Of a stretch of 64,000 nt of DNA, positions 9,603-16,840 are shown piece after piece; positions within the stretch are counted from its first letter, which is position 1; every line of letters begins with the position of its first letter. The DNA lies in the NCBI GenBank assembly GCA_000746015.1, contig JQKK01000005.1, forward strand, positions 124,001-188,000, read 5' to 3'. Source of the DNA: Lachnospiraceae bacterium MA2020 (lineage in GTDB: Bacteria; Bacillota; Clostridia; Lachnospirales; Lachnospiraceae). Under the pieces are notes generated by a model. It searched no databases. It saw nothing but the letters and a program-made list of their open reading frames with translations, and was not told the DNA's origin. Position numbers and translations under genes: made by a program.

Positions 9603-10022
9603 ATGCAGGCTTATGCAGAAGATTATCTAAATGAAGTTGTGGAAAATCAGGGAAAGCTGTTTGATTTTGTCGCTCAGACTTTTCCGGATAAGGACACTAA
9701 GGATTTTATTGAAGCATATATGCTTAGTAAAACCAGAAAGAGTATAGACCAGGGAAAGGCCTATGTTAATACTATGGATGCAAAGTCATTATGGGATTAT
9801 TTTACTAGCACAGAGGATTACTCACTTAAGGCCGGAGAAGCTATGGATGGTTTCATGCCGGACTGGATGGGAGAATTCTATGCATATTATCAGTGGTATT
9901 ATAATTTGCCAAGCTCAGAAGTAGTAAAAAGAGTCCCTGTTGATTTTTTGGTCAAAGCTTATCATGGTTTACATGATCTTGAGCTTGATCTTGCTGTTAA
10001 GAAGGTTGGTGATTCAATGTGA
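9603..10022 (+). CDS. Small helical protein of the DUF3990/NADAR module
   Basis: About 139 residues, acidic and predicted helical, with the N-terminal run YAEDYLNEVVENQGKLFDFV and aromatic-rich middle (FYAYYQWYYN). I do not recognise a named family, but the gene is sandwiched between a DUF3990 gene, 11 bases upstream, and NADAR, whose GTG start overlaps its stop (GTGA). Start ATG 9603 has AAGGG 7-8 bases upstream; the longer TTG frame from 9588 is unlikely. The tight coupling points to an antitoxin, chaperone or second toxin subunit (inference). Confidence 0.8.
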   Translation: MQAYAEDYLNEVVENQGKLFDFVAQTFPDKDTKDFIEAYMLSKTRKSIDQGKAYVNTMDAKSLWDYFTSTEDYSLKAGEAMDGFMPDWMGEFYAYYQWYYNLPSSEVVKRVPVDFLVKAYHGLHDLELDLAVKKVGDSM

Positions 10023-10498
10023 ATATTATAGGATTTCACAATCCTGATGAGGAATATGGCTTTCTTAGTAATTGGTACCTATCAAACTTTTCAGTTTTGG
10101 GAATAGAGTATTCTTCTATGGAACAATATATGATGCATCAAAAAGCAATTTGCTTTCATAATGACGTCATTGCTGCAGAAATACTGAAGATAAATGACGT
10201 GTCACAGATAAAGAAGTTGGGTAGACTTGTTTCTGGATATAATGACAATGTATGGAATGGCGTTAGGCAGATCGTTGTTTATGAAGGACTAATTGCAAAG
10301 TTTTCACAGAATGATGAGCTCAGAAAGAGTCTAATTGACACTGGTGATGCAACTCTTGCAGAGTGTGCAGTTAAGGATAAGATATGGGGAATAGGATTAT
10401 CAATGACTGATCCGGACAGAATGGACATGGCAAAATGGAGAGGTCAAAATTTGCTGGGCTATGCGCTTATGATGGTTCGGAGTAGATTACAGGCGTAG
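10019..10498 (+). CDS. NADAR family protein (YbiA/DUF1768-like ADP-ribosyl hydrolase)
   Basis: 159 residues with the NADAR pattern: an N-terminal GFLSNWYLSNF (normally FLSNFYPSPF), the SSMEQYMMHQKA helix (normally EHYYQAQKA) with its conserved Glu, and a C-terminal WRGQNLLGYALMMVR (normally GxNLLGxxLMxVR). NADAR proteins bind ADP-ribose, and some members have been shown to remove ADP-ribose from guanine bases. Its start is a GTG overlapping the stop of the previous gene (GTGA), so translation is coupled. In this operon it is the obvious candidate for the activity that reverses a DUF3990 modification. Confidence 0.88.
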   Translation: MNIIGFHNPDEEYGFLSNWYLSNFSVLGIEYSSMEQYMMHQKAICFHNDVIAAEILKINDVSQIKKLGRLVSGYNDNVWNGVRQIVVYEGLIAKFSQNDELRKSLIDTGDATLAECAVKDKIWGIGLSMTDPDRMDMAKWRGQNLLGYALMMVRSRLQA

Positions 10499-10631
10499 TC
10501 TTTTTTACTATTTAGTTAGTAGCGGGGAATAGACTGATTTTGGACATATTATTCAGGAGTAAGGATGTTGAAAAGTCTGGAACAGGTTTATCGTAGCGGA
10601 GTCATGAAATAGAATGTATCAAAAATAGTAC

Positions 10632-10668
10632 TTGACGGGAGTATACACTTGTTGTATACTCCCTTTTG
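10632..10668 (+). promoter_or_regulatory. Promoter-like/palindromic element upstream of the Tad operon
   Basis: TTGACG (10632-10637) and TATACT (10655-10660) are 17 bases apart, a consensus sigma-A layout. The same stretch forms an 11-bp stem (10637-10647 with 10653-10663, loop CTTGT) followed by TTTTGTTT, so it could equally be the intrinsic terminator of the NADAR operon or an operator overlapping the promoter. The 16-mer GTATACACTTGTTGTA within it recurs at 38300-38315 in another promoter-like sequence. Confidence 0.55.
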
Positions 10669-10779
10669 TTTGAGCCACACAAGTTCATTTGACGAGGTCT
10701 TTTAGAGCTTGGTGAGAGCAAACGTCTCATTCCTGCCAGTTCGGCAAATATTCCAGAAATGAGTTTTTAGTTATAATTT

Positions 10780-11217
10780 ATGAGTAATGCAGTTTTATTG
10801 TCTTTTATTGCGTTAGCCTCAGTTTCTGATCTAAGGTATCGCAAGGTAAAAAATTATATAGTATTTCCATGCTTCTTAACGGGACTTGTCCTAAGCTTTG
10901 CGCATGGAGGTGCAGCGGGACTTGCAGACAGCATACTTGCTGCACTGTATGTTTTCACGGCGCTTTTTCCTTTTTTCTCAGCGCGTCTGATAGGAGCAGG
11001 AGATATCAAGTTTACTATGGCAATCGCTCTTTTCTTAGGGCGGGATGGCATGTACGATTCACTTATACCGATTGCGGTCGCAAGTACGGTAACAATGCTG
11101 ACAATGGCAGCATATCAGAGGTCTTTCAAGAATCTTAAAATTCCCATGATAATACCAATAAGTTTAGGCGTTATATATATGCTTGTAGAGAAAAGTTTCG
11201 GAGGTTTCTATGGATAA
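10780..11217 (+). CDS. Prepilin peptidase, TadV/CpaA-like (A24 family)
   Basis: Small integral membrane aspartic peptidase, 145 residues, four or so hydrophobic helices. The two expected catalytic aspartates are present: one in the N-terminal ASVSDLRYRKV and one in the GAGDIK motif (about 72-77). It would process prepilins and pseudopilins of the Tad pilus. It is the first gene of the Tad cluster and its end overlaps the TadZ-like gene by 8 bases. No clear ribosome site precedes the ATG. A second peptidase of the same family is encoded at 47636, so substrates may be divided between them. Confidence 0.85.
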   Translation: MSNAVLLSFIALASVSDLRYRKVKNYIVFPCFLTGLVLSFAHGGAAGLADSILAALYVFTALFPFFSARLIGAGDIKFTMAIALFLGRDGMYDSLIPIAVASTVTMLTMAAYQRSFKNLKIPMIIPISLGVIYMLVEKSFGGFYG

Positions 11218-12205
11218 AAATACGTTGGCATTGTATGACAAAGACGAAGAATATGTGACAAATCTGATGAGCTATCTTGTAGATGCAAAGTCAATGCCGA
11301 TAGAAGTGCAGGCGTTTACGGATAAGCAATGTCTGACCGGGTACATAAAAGAAAATCCCGTGGATATATTATTGGTATCTGAGCCGGAGCTTGACAATGA
11401 TATAGAAGAGTCTAACAGGGCAGAAATGATGATACTTGCGGAGGAAGAAGGACATTATGAAGTAAATGGGCATAAAGCTATATGCAAGTATCAGTCCTGC
11501 GAAAACATAATGCGTGAAGTGATGGACTATTATTCAGAGCAGCCGCTTCCGTTGCATAGACCGATAGATGGTCGGATGACGGAGCTCATAGGCATATATT
11601 CGCCGGTGAGCAGATGCTTTAAGACGTCCTTTGCGGTGGCACTGGGAGAGGTGCTCTCGCAGAATAACAAAACACTCTATGTAAACCTTGAGGAGTACTC
11701 GGGATTTCACCAGATACTAGGTCAAAATTATATGATGGATCTGTCAGATCTCTTATTTTACGTAAATCAGAAAAAGAGAAATTTCCCATGCAAACTTGCA
11801 AGTGTAGTACAGAACATCGGAGGACTTGATTTCATACCGCCGGTTATTTCACCATTAGACCTCAAAAGCGTGGACAGAGATATATGGATCGAGTTTTTTA
11901 ATGAACTTCTATCGTGTGACTATGACAAGATAATTATCGATTTTGGTGAATCGCTGAATGCGATAATGGATATAATGCGGGAGTGCTCAAGAGTTTATGT
12001 GCCGACAAGAAATGACTCGGTTTCGCAGGCAAAAGTAGAGCAGTTTGAAGCGCTTTTGCGGATCATGGATTCAGAAGAAATCCTCAAAAAACTTAGAAAG
12101 CTTGAGATACCTTCATTTGAAGACGTGAATGGAAGACTTGAAAACTTAGGTGATGGAGAGCTTGGCAGATATGCTTTAGCTACATACATGAGGAATGAAG
12201 AATAA
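11210..12205 (+). CDS. tadZ: TadZ/CpaE-like localisation ATPase
   Basis: 331 residues with a receiver-like N-terminal half and a ParA/MinD-like C-terminal half. The deviant Walker region reads YSPVSRCFKTSFAVAL (about 125-140), keeping the lysine-threonine pair, and DKIIIDFGESLNAI is the Walker B-like strand. TadZ proteins place the pilus machinery in the cell. The gene overlaps the preceding peptidase and its TAA overlaps the ATG of tadA. The symbol follows position and domain order; sequence divergence is large. Confidence 0.8.
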   Translation: MDKNTLALYDKDEEYVTNLMSYLVDAKSMPIEVQAFTDKQCLTGYIKENPVDILLVSEPELDNDIEESNRAEMMILAEEEGHYEVNGHKAICKYQSCENIMREVMDYYSEQPLPLHRPIDGRMTELIGIYSPVSRCFKTSFAVALGEVLSQNNKTLYVNLEEYSGFHQILGQNYMMDLSDLLFYVNQKKRNFPCKLASVVQNIGGLDFIPPVISPLDLKSVDRDIWIEFFNELLSCDYDKIIIDFGESLNAIMDIMRECSRVYVPTRNDSVSQAKVEQFEALLRIMDSEEILKKLRKLEIPSFEDVNGRLENLGDGELGRYALATYMRNEE

Positions 12206-13083
12206 TGGAAAGTTTTCAGAAACTCAGAGAGCAGCTTCATGGCGAGATATTGATGCATATCGATCTTTCGAGAGAAGTTCCGGATGAAGAAATAGAAGAG
12301 CTCATAGATGATGAGATCACTAAAAAGAGTCAGGAAGCGTATATTCCGCTGGGACTAAGGCTTGAGCTGAGGCGTGCGATTTTTGATTCGATAAGAAAAA
12401 AAGGTGTAATACAGCAGCTTATCGACGACCCTTCTGTGACGGAGATAATGGTCAACGGCACTGAGGCGATTTTTGTAGAGCGTGCCGGGCAGCTCTTTCA
12501 GTGGGAGAATTGCTTTGAAACCCGCGAGGAGCTTGGAGATGTGATACAGCAGATAGCGGCACACTCAAACAGGGTAGTAAACGAGGCGTCTCCGATAGTC
12601 GATGCAAGACTTGAAAATGGCTCACGAGTAAATATTGTAATGGAGCCGGTAGCGCTTAATGGTCCGATAGTTACGATCAGACGATTTCCGGAAAATCCTA
12701 TCATGATGGAGGATCTGATAAAGTTTGGAGCAATAACTATAGAGGGCAGTGAATTTGTAAAAAAGCTCGTAAGGGCAGGATACAATATCTTCGTTTCCGG
12801 TGGTACCGGCAGCGGAAAAACAACATTTCTTAATGCGATGTCGCAATTTATCCCAAAAGATACACGAATCATTACAATAGAAGATTCGGCAGAGCTTCAG
12901 ATAAGGGGAATCCCAAATCTTGTAAAGCTTGAAACACGAAATGCAAACGTAGAAGGCTGTGAGCCTATCACGATACGAGACCTGATAAAATCGAGCCTGC
13001 GCATGAGACCGGATCGAATTATTGTTGGCGAGTGCCGTGACGGAGCTGCTTTTGACTTTCTGCAGGCAGCCAATACAGGACAT
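12205..13083 (+). pseudogene. tadA: TadA/CpaF pilus ATPase, N-terminal part, split by the mobile element
   Basis: Secretion ATPase that powers Tad pilus assembly. The first 293 codons are intact: the N-terminal domain, Walker A SGGTGSGKTT (about 196-205), the Asp-box region with IITIEDSAELQI, and Walker B with RPDRIIVGECRDGAAFDFL. At LQAANTGH the frame enters the mobile element and picks up about 20 foreign residues to a stop at 13146. The missing C-terminus (starting DGSMSTGHANS) is encoded at 42764-43078, in the same frame. As integrated, the protein lacks the His-box and C-terminal domain and is probably inactive. Confidence 0.93.
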
Positions 13084-14716
13084 CTTGGATTCCCTTCTTG
13101 CCTACACTTTCTTCATCGGAGAAATCATTCCTTTGTTGTTGCTTAAATGTTATTATTTGCCCAGATTTAAGGGTTATATCCACATCACCGTTTGGTGGTA
13201 AGTCTATTCGGTCAATATAATTAAGAATACGGTCACGATCCATGGTGCTAAAATTCTTAAGCTCTGAAATCGCTGTTTTGATTTCTGAAATCTTATCAGT
13301 CACATAGGAAAAACTTAATTTGTTGGATTCCTTGTCCTCAATGATGGCTGTAAGATTATCAATCTCATCAGAAAGAGTATTTAATTTTGCAACTGCTTCG
13401 TCTTTGACCTTATCTGAAAGGGCTCCATTCATTAGTACACCAAATAAACTCTCTTTTTTCTTTTCTTTGGCTGATCTTTGCTTTTTTAGATTGCTGACTT
13501 CATCACCATTATTTTGAGAAACTTCCACACACTCAATTAAAGTTTTTTCTACAGAAGATAAAACATTGCTTTGTTCTGTCACGACCTGTTTTAATGTTAT
13601 GCGTGTCATCTCTTCCAAATCAGCTTCATAAATGCGACTGATTTTATTTGGGCAGTCTCTATGATTTGAAATACGATAAACTGATATTGTTTTCTTTCTA
13701 TCCGAGAAGTCATGGCGGTATGGTTTGCCACAGACAGGGCAAAATATTTTGCTTGCAAAGAGATGCATCCCCTGAAAGTGTGCCTGAATAGTTTTTTTGT
13801 CAGGTTTTTCATAAACTGTAATTCTTGAATGATGTATTCTCTGTGCCAGTTCGAAAAGTTCTGTATCAACAATTTGTAAATTTGGACGTTCGCAAAGTAC
13901 CCACTGTTCTTTTGGTAACTCGATGCGTTTTGATTTTGTACGACCAGTTCCTAGCTTAGTGGTGCGCTTGTTAATATAAAACTTGCCTATATAACGCTCG
14001 TCTTTGATAATATTTGATACAGAGCGACTGCATATATTAATGCCTTCGTCATTTAATGCTCGTTCAATTGAAGCCGGAGTACCGTTACGATAAACATACT
14101 CTTCAAATATTCTGCGAACAATTTCAGCTTGCTCAAGGTTTATTGTGATACTCTTATCTTCACGGTGCCAGTCATAACCAAAAGAGCAATCTTTGGCAGA
14201 TAATTCCTTGCGTTCTATACGTAATTCTTGAGTTTTGCGTCCGTTAAGGCTCTGTTGTTTTACATACTGTGCATCTATAGCATATTTGATGCTATGAAGG
14301 AGTCCGGAGTTCATATCTTCAAAATCATGTACGTGTCTGTCCTCAAGAGTAAGGACAGTTGCGTTATGTTCTAAAAGCATACTGTTTAACATAAGAGAGT
14401 TAAGCTCATCACGGTTAAGACGTGATAATGCTTTGGTAAGAATAAGATCAAAACCATCATCAGATAGTCTCTGAAGCATTTCATTGTATTGAGGTCTTGT
14501 GAAGTCATTTTTGCCAGAGATACCATCATCAATATATGTAGCAATAAGCTGAACATTTGGATGTTCTGCTATATATTTTTCAGCCAGAGATACCTGATTG
14601 GCACAGGATTCCTTCTGACCTTCATTATCAGTTGATACTCTTGCATAAATCACGGCTCTAACAATGTCTGTACTGCCCGTGTTGAGTTTCTCTCTAATTT
14701 CTTCTGCAAGTGTCAT
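13019..14716 (-). CDS. Large serine recombinase (integrase of the element)
   Basis: 565 residues in this integrated form. Order: resolvase catalytic domain with nucleophile in YARVSTD (Ser28) and SRLNRD further on, the recombinase domain (about 180-290), a zinc-ribbon with CPVCGKPY and a later Cys, then a long coiled coil (about 390-500). It catalyses attP x attB integration and, with a directionality factor, excision. Its start overlaps the stop of the upstream gene (ATGA). Its 3' end crosses attL, so the last 17 residues come from antisense tadA. In the circle the frame would instead run 47 codons beyond the core to the polB start. Confidence 0.95.
   Translation of the reverse strand: MTLAEEIREKLNTGSTDIVRAVIYARVSTDNEGQKESCANQVSLAEKYIAEHPNVQLIATYIDDGISGKNDFTRPQYNEMLQRLSDDGFDLILTKALSRLNRDELNSLMLNSMLLEHNATVLTLEDRHVHDFEDMNSGLLHSIKYAIDAQYVKQQSLNGRKTQELRIERKELSAKDCSFGYDWHREDKSITINLEQAEIVRRIFEEYVYRNGTPASIERALNDEGINICSRSVSNIIKDERYIGKFYINKRTTKLGTGRTKSKRIELPKEQWVLCERPNLQIVDTELFELAQRIHHSRITVYEKPDKKTIQAHFQGMHLFASKIFCPVCGKPYRHDFSDRKKTISVYRISNHRDCPNKISRIYEADLEEMTRITLKQVVTEQSNVLSSVEKTLIECVEVSQNNGDEVSNLKKQRSAKEKKKESLFGVLMNGALSDKVKDEAVAKLNTLSDEIDNLTAIIEDKESNKLSFSYVTDKISEIKTAISELKNFSTMDRDRILNYIDRIDLPPNGDVDITLKSGQIITFKQQQRNDFSDEESVGKKGIQDVLYWLPAESQKQLRHGTRQQ
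13072..13083 (+). repeat. attL core of the tadA element
   Basis: AATACAGGACAT, identical to 42752-42763. The left flank is tadA coding sequence (codons A-A-N-T-G-H), the right flank is element DNA. The recombinase gene reads across it on the reverse strand. Confidence 0.9.
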
Positions 14717-15402
14717 TTATAATTATCCTTTCTGTATTTTAAAAATCCTTCTTGTAACGAATATATGTCTAAGCGGAGCTGTTCACGAATTTTGCAAAAA
14801 TTTGCAGTGCGCCAATGAACATCATTTAAGTTATGGACAACAAGTAAATCATACTTGTTACAATTCTGAATCAGTTCCATAAGCTGTTTCTGCTCACCAT
14901 CATTTTGATGAAGGCTCTCATCATAATACTGGTCAATGACAGTCCACTCTGTTTTCTTATTTATGAAAAGTTTAAAGATATCATTCTTTACAGCGATAAC
15001 CTCTTTCAATTCATTTTGAGTACCAAAATGGCAAGTGTAGGTGGCTACATGAAGAGGTTTATTAAAAGGTGCTTCATCCCAAATAAAGCAACCATTTTCA
15101 ATCGAATATATTTTTAATCCTTTGTCACGCAACATCAGCAGATCTGTCATGAATCTGCCGGTGTTCTTGGCAATGTGGTAAAAATCCTTTGTAATAAGGA
15201 CATCATATTTATCGCAACACTTAATGAAGCGGTCATATTCTGTTCGTTCAGACTTTTTAAGGCTCAGATCACAATAAACATCAACAACCTCAAAACCCAT
15301 GGAGAGTGCATATTCTTCTAATGCTTTTAATTGGTCTCTATAGATTTTGGGACGCTGTTTGCTTTCATTTGTAAAGTGATATATTGCTGACTTTAGTTTC
15401 AT
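14713..15402 (-). CDS. Degenerate tandem resolvase-like partner of the recombinase
   Basis: 229 residues that look like two copies of the resolvase fold without the catalytic site. Each half has a strand-helix pattern ending in a Y-D-[LV]-L-[IV] strand: CCDKYDVLITKDF in the first and NCNKYDLLVVHNL in the second, where active enzymes have G-x-D-x-[LIV]-[LIV]-x-x-x-x-S-R-L. The N-terminal Y-x-R-x-S motif is absent in both. Its stop overlaps the recombinase start as ATGA, so the two are coupled. It may be a structural or directionality partner of the integrase (inference); a decayed recombinase is less likely, as the frame is intact. Confidence 0.75.
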   Translation of the reverse strand: MKLKSAIYHFTNESKQRPKIYRDQLKALEEYALSMGFEVVDVYCDLSLKKSERTEYDRFIKCCDKYDVLITKDFYHIAKNTGRFMTDLLMLRDKGLKIYSIENGCFIWDEAPFNKPLHVATYTCHFGTQNELKEVIAVKNDIFKLFINKKTEWTVIDQYYDESLHQNDGEQKQLMELIQNCNKYDLLVVHNLNDVHWRTANFCKIREQLRLDIYSLQEGFLKYRKDNYK

Positions 15403-15490
15403 AACTTGTCTGTAACTCCTTTGTAATTTCTTTGACCGCCTTATACGGTGTTGGATTATTTATTCCGCATGAATCTTTAATGTCTAACAT
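15365..15490 (-). CDS. Possible small protein (41 aa) before the recombinase pair
   Basis: A short reverse-strand frame from ATG 15490 overlaps the start of the next gene by 38 bases. It contains GINNPTPYKAVKEITKE; a P-T-P-Y-x-A-V segment is something I associate with small proteins beside recombinases in Firmicutes elements, but I cannot verify that. The ribosome site is weak. It fits the close-packed order of this operon. Confidence 0.35.
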   Translation of the reverse strand: MLDIKDSCGINNPTPYKAVKEITKELQTSYETKVSNISLYK

Positions 15491-15623
15491 CTCTTGTTTG
15501 ATTTTGCGGTTTAATCTTTGTTTAATTCGATTTTTCGTCTTATTGCATCTTTAAATAAACTATTGTTTTTGGCAGTGACATCCGATAAGCCGGGGAACAC
15601 TGGGCTCAGTAGAACCATTATTG

Positions 15624-15764
15624 TTATGCCGCCTGTTTTTCTTTATCAGCGGTTATGATTTTTTGAGCTGCTTCATCATAAATTGATTTGTCGATAACGT
15701 TTGTTCGAAGTAAATCATTTAAGATTAAAAGTTCAAGTGAGATATTGGTTTTGGTCTTGTTCAT
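15624..15764 (-). CDS. Small conserved-type protein (46 aa)
   Basis: ATG 15764 overlaps the stop of the excisionase-like gene as ATGA, with AGGAGGTAGCGAT upstream, so translation is coupled. The product is a helical, charged peptide with ISLELLILNDLLRTNVIDKS and a lysine-rich tail. Function unknown; it belongs to the integration/excision operon by position. Confidence 0.65.
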   Translation of the reverse strand: MNKTKTNISLELLILNDLLRTNVIDKSIYDEAAQKIITADKEKQAA

Positions 15765-15967
15765 ATCGCTACCTCCTTTCCATTTACTTCACCATATAGG
15801 TAAGAGATGAGTGAATCCTTAGGGATTCTTATAAGTCTCCCAATCTTGATATGGGGAAGGTCATTATTTTTGATGTGTCTTCTGATTGTGGCTGGGGTTA
15901 CATTTAAAATTTCAGCTACTTCTGCGATTGTTAATACCGCTGGATAGTGATTAAGTAATTCATTCAT
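15761..15967 (-). CDS. Excisionase-type helix-turn-helix protein
   Basis: 68 residues with the MerR-like winged helix of excisionase (Xis) proteins: LTIAEVAEILNVTPATIRRH for the helix-turn-helix, then LPHIKIGRLIRIPKDSLISYL for the wing. It is a candidate recombination directionality factor for the serine integrase two to three genes downstream (inference). It is the first gene of the leftward operon, reads away from the divergent XRE repressor, and the intergenic region carries two identical operators. Confidence 0.88.
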   Translation of the reverse strand: MNELLNHYPAVLTIAEVAEILNVTPATIRRHIKNNDLPHIKIGRLIRIPKDSLISYLYGEVNGKEVAI

Positions 15968-16000
15968 TTAAAAAACTCCTTATAAAATGTTAATAACAAC

Positions 16001-16062
16001 AACAAATTTGTTACTATAACAACAATAACATATACGAAGTTAATGTCAACAACAAATTTGTT
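16001..16062. promoter_or_regulatory. Paired AACAAATTTGTT operators
   Basis: The perfect 12-bp palindrome AACAAATTTGTT occurs at 16001-16012 and 16051-16062, exactly 50 bases (about five helical turns) apart, between the divergent excisionase and XRE repressor genes. Further AACAAC/GTTGTT half sites lie around them. Likely binding sites of the XRE protein encoded at 16190. Confidence 0.75.
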
Positions 16063-16189
16063 ACTTGAGTGATTTTTAACAACATTTTTGTATCGTTTTA
16101 TATCTCTTATGTTGTTATTATGGTAAAATTTTTATTATAAAAAAATTTTTTACCTTATTGTTAATATGGAATTAAAAGGAGAGATTGTT

Positions 16190-16741
16190 ATGTATCGGTA
16201 TAATCCATTTGGACAATCGCCGGAAGATTTTGATATAGAGACAGCTGGTAGCCTCATAGGTAGAAGAATTCGAGCTATAAGACAGGAAGAAGGTATGTCA
16301 CAGGGAGAACTGGGAGAAAAGGTTGGTCTTATTGCAAATAGAATTCAACAATATGAAAATGGGGCTAGAAATCCTAAGTTTGATTTATGCAAACAGATAG
16401 CAGAGGCATTGGGTGTAGAAGTAAGTGCTTTACTTGATCCACAGGTTGCAAGTTATATTGGCGCAATGTTTGCGTTCTTTGAAATGGAAACGCTCTATGA
16501 TCTGCGATTAAAAGAAGTTGATGGTCAGATGTGTATTTGCTTTGGAGAAAGTCAGCATGATATCAACGTTAGCACTATGAATAAGAACCTTAAGAAGTGG
16601 TACGAACGTAGAAAAAAGATGGAGGCTGATATTTTAGAAGCATCATCTGAAGAAGAAAAGAAGCGGATAATCCATGAGTATGATATGTGGGAGTGGAATT
16701 TTCCACATTCGATGGATAAAGAACCATTATCAGAAACCTAA
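16190..16741 (+). CDS. XRE-family transcriptional repressor of the element
   Basis: 183 residues. An XRE helix-turn-helix spans about 22-80 (IGRRIRAIRQEEGMSQGELGEKVGL, recognition helix ANRIQQYENG), followed by a C-terminal domain without a recognisable peptidase site, so SOS-type self-cleavage is not supported. Start ATG 16190 is preceded by AAAGGAGA with 7-base spacing; an ATG at 16166 lies upstream of this site and is unlikely. It is divergent from the excision operon and faces the paired operators, the layout of a lysogeny-type repressor. Confidence 0.85.
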   Translation: MYRYNPFGQSPEDFDIETAGSLIGRRIRAIRQEEGMSQGELGEKVGLIANRIQQYENGARNPKFDLCKQIAEALGVEVSALLDPQVASYIGAMFAFFEMETLYDLRLKEVDGQMCICFGESQHDINVSTMNKNLKKWYERRKKMEADILEASSEEEKKRIIHEYDMWEWNFPHSMDKEPLSET

Positions 16742-16840
16742 AGAGCAGCAAAAGAAAGAGCTACTCACGCTCTAGAGGAGACATTGATGTAAGCAAGGAA
16801 GGACGAGGAAATATAAACAAAATGGGAAGGGGGGCTTTAT

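Noticed and set aside
16190-16741. LexA-like self-cleaving repressor
   Set aside because: The C-terminal part shows no Ala-Gly cleavage site or Ser/Lys peptidase pattern.
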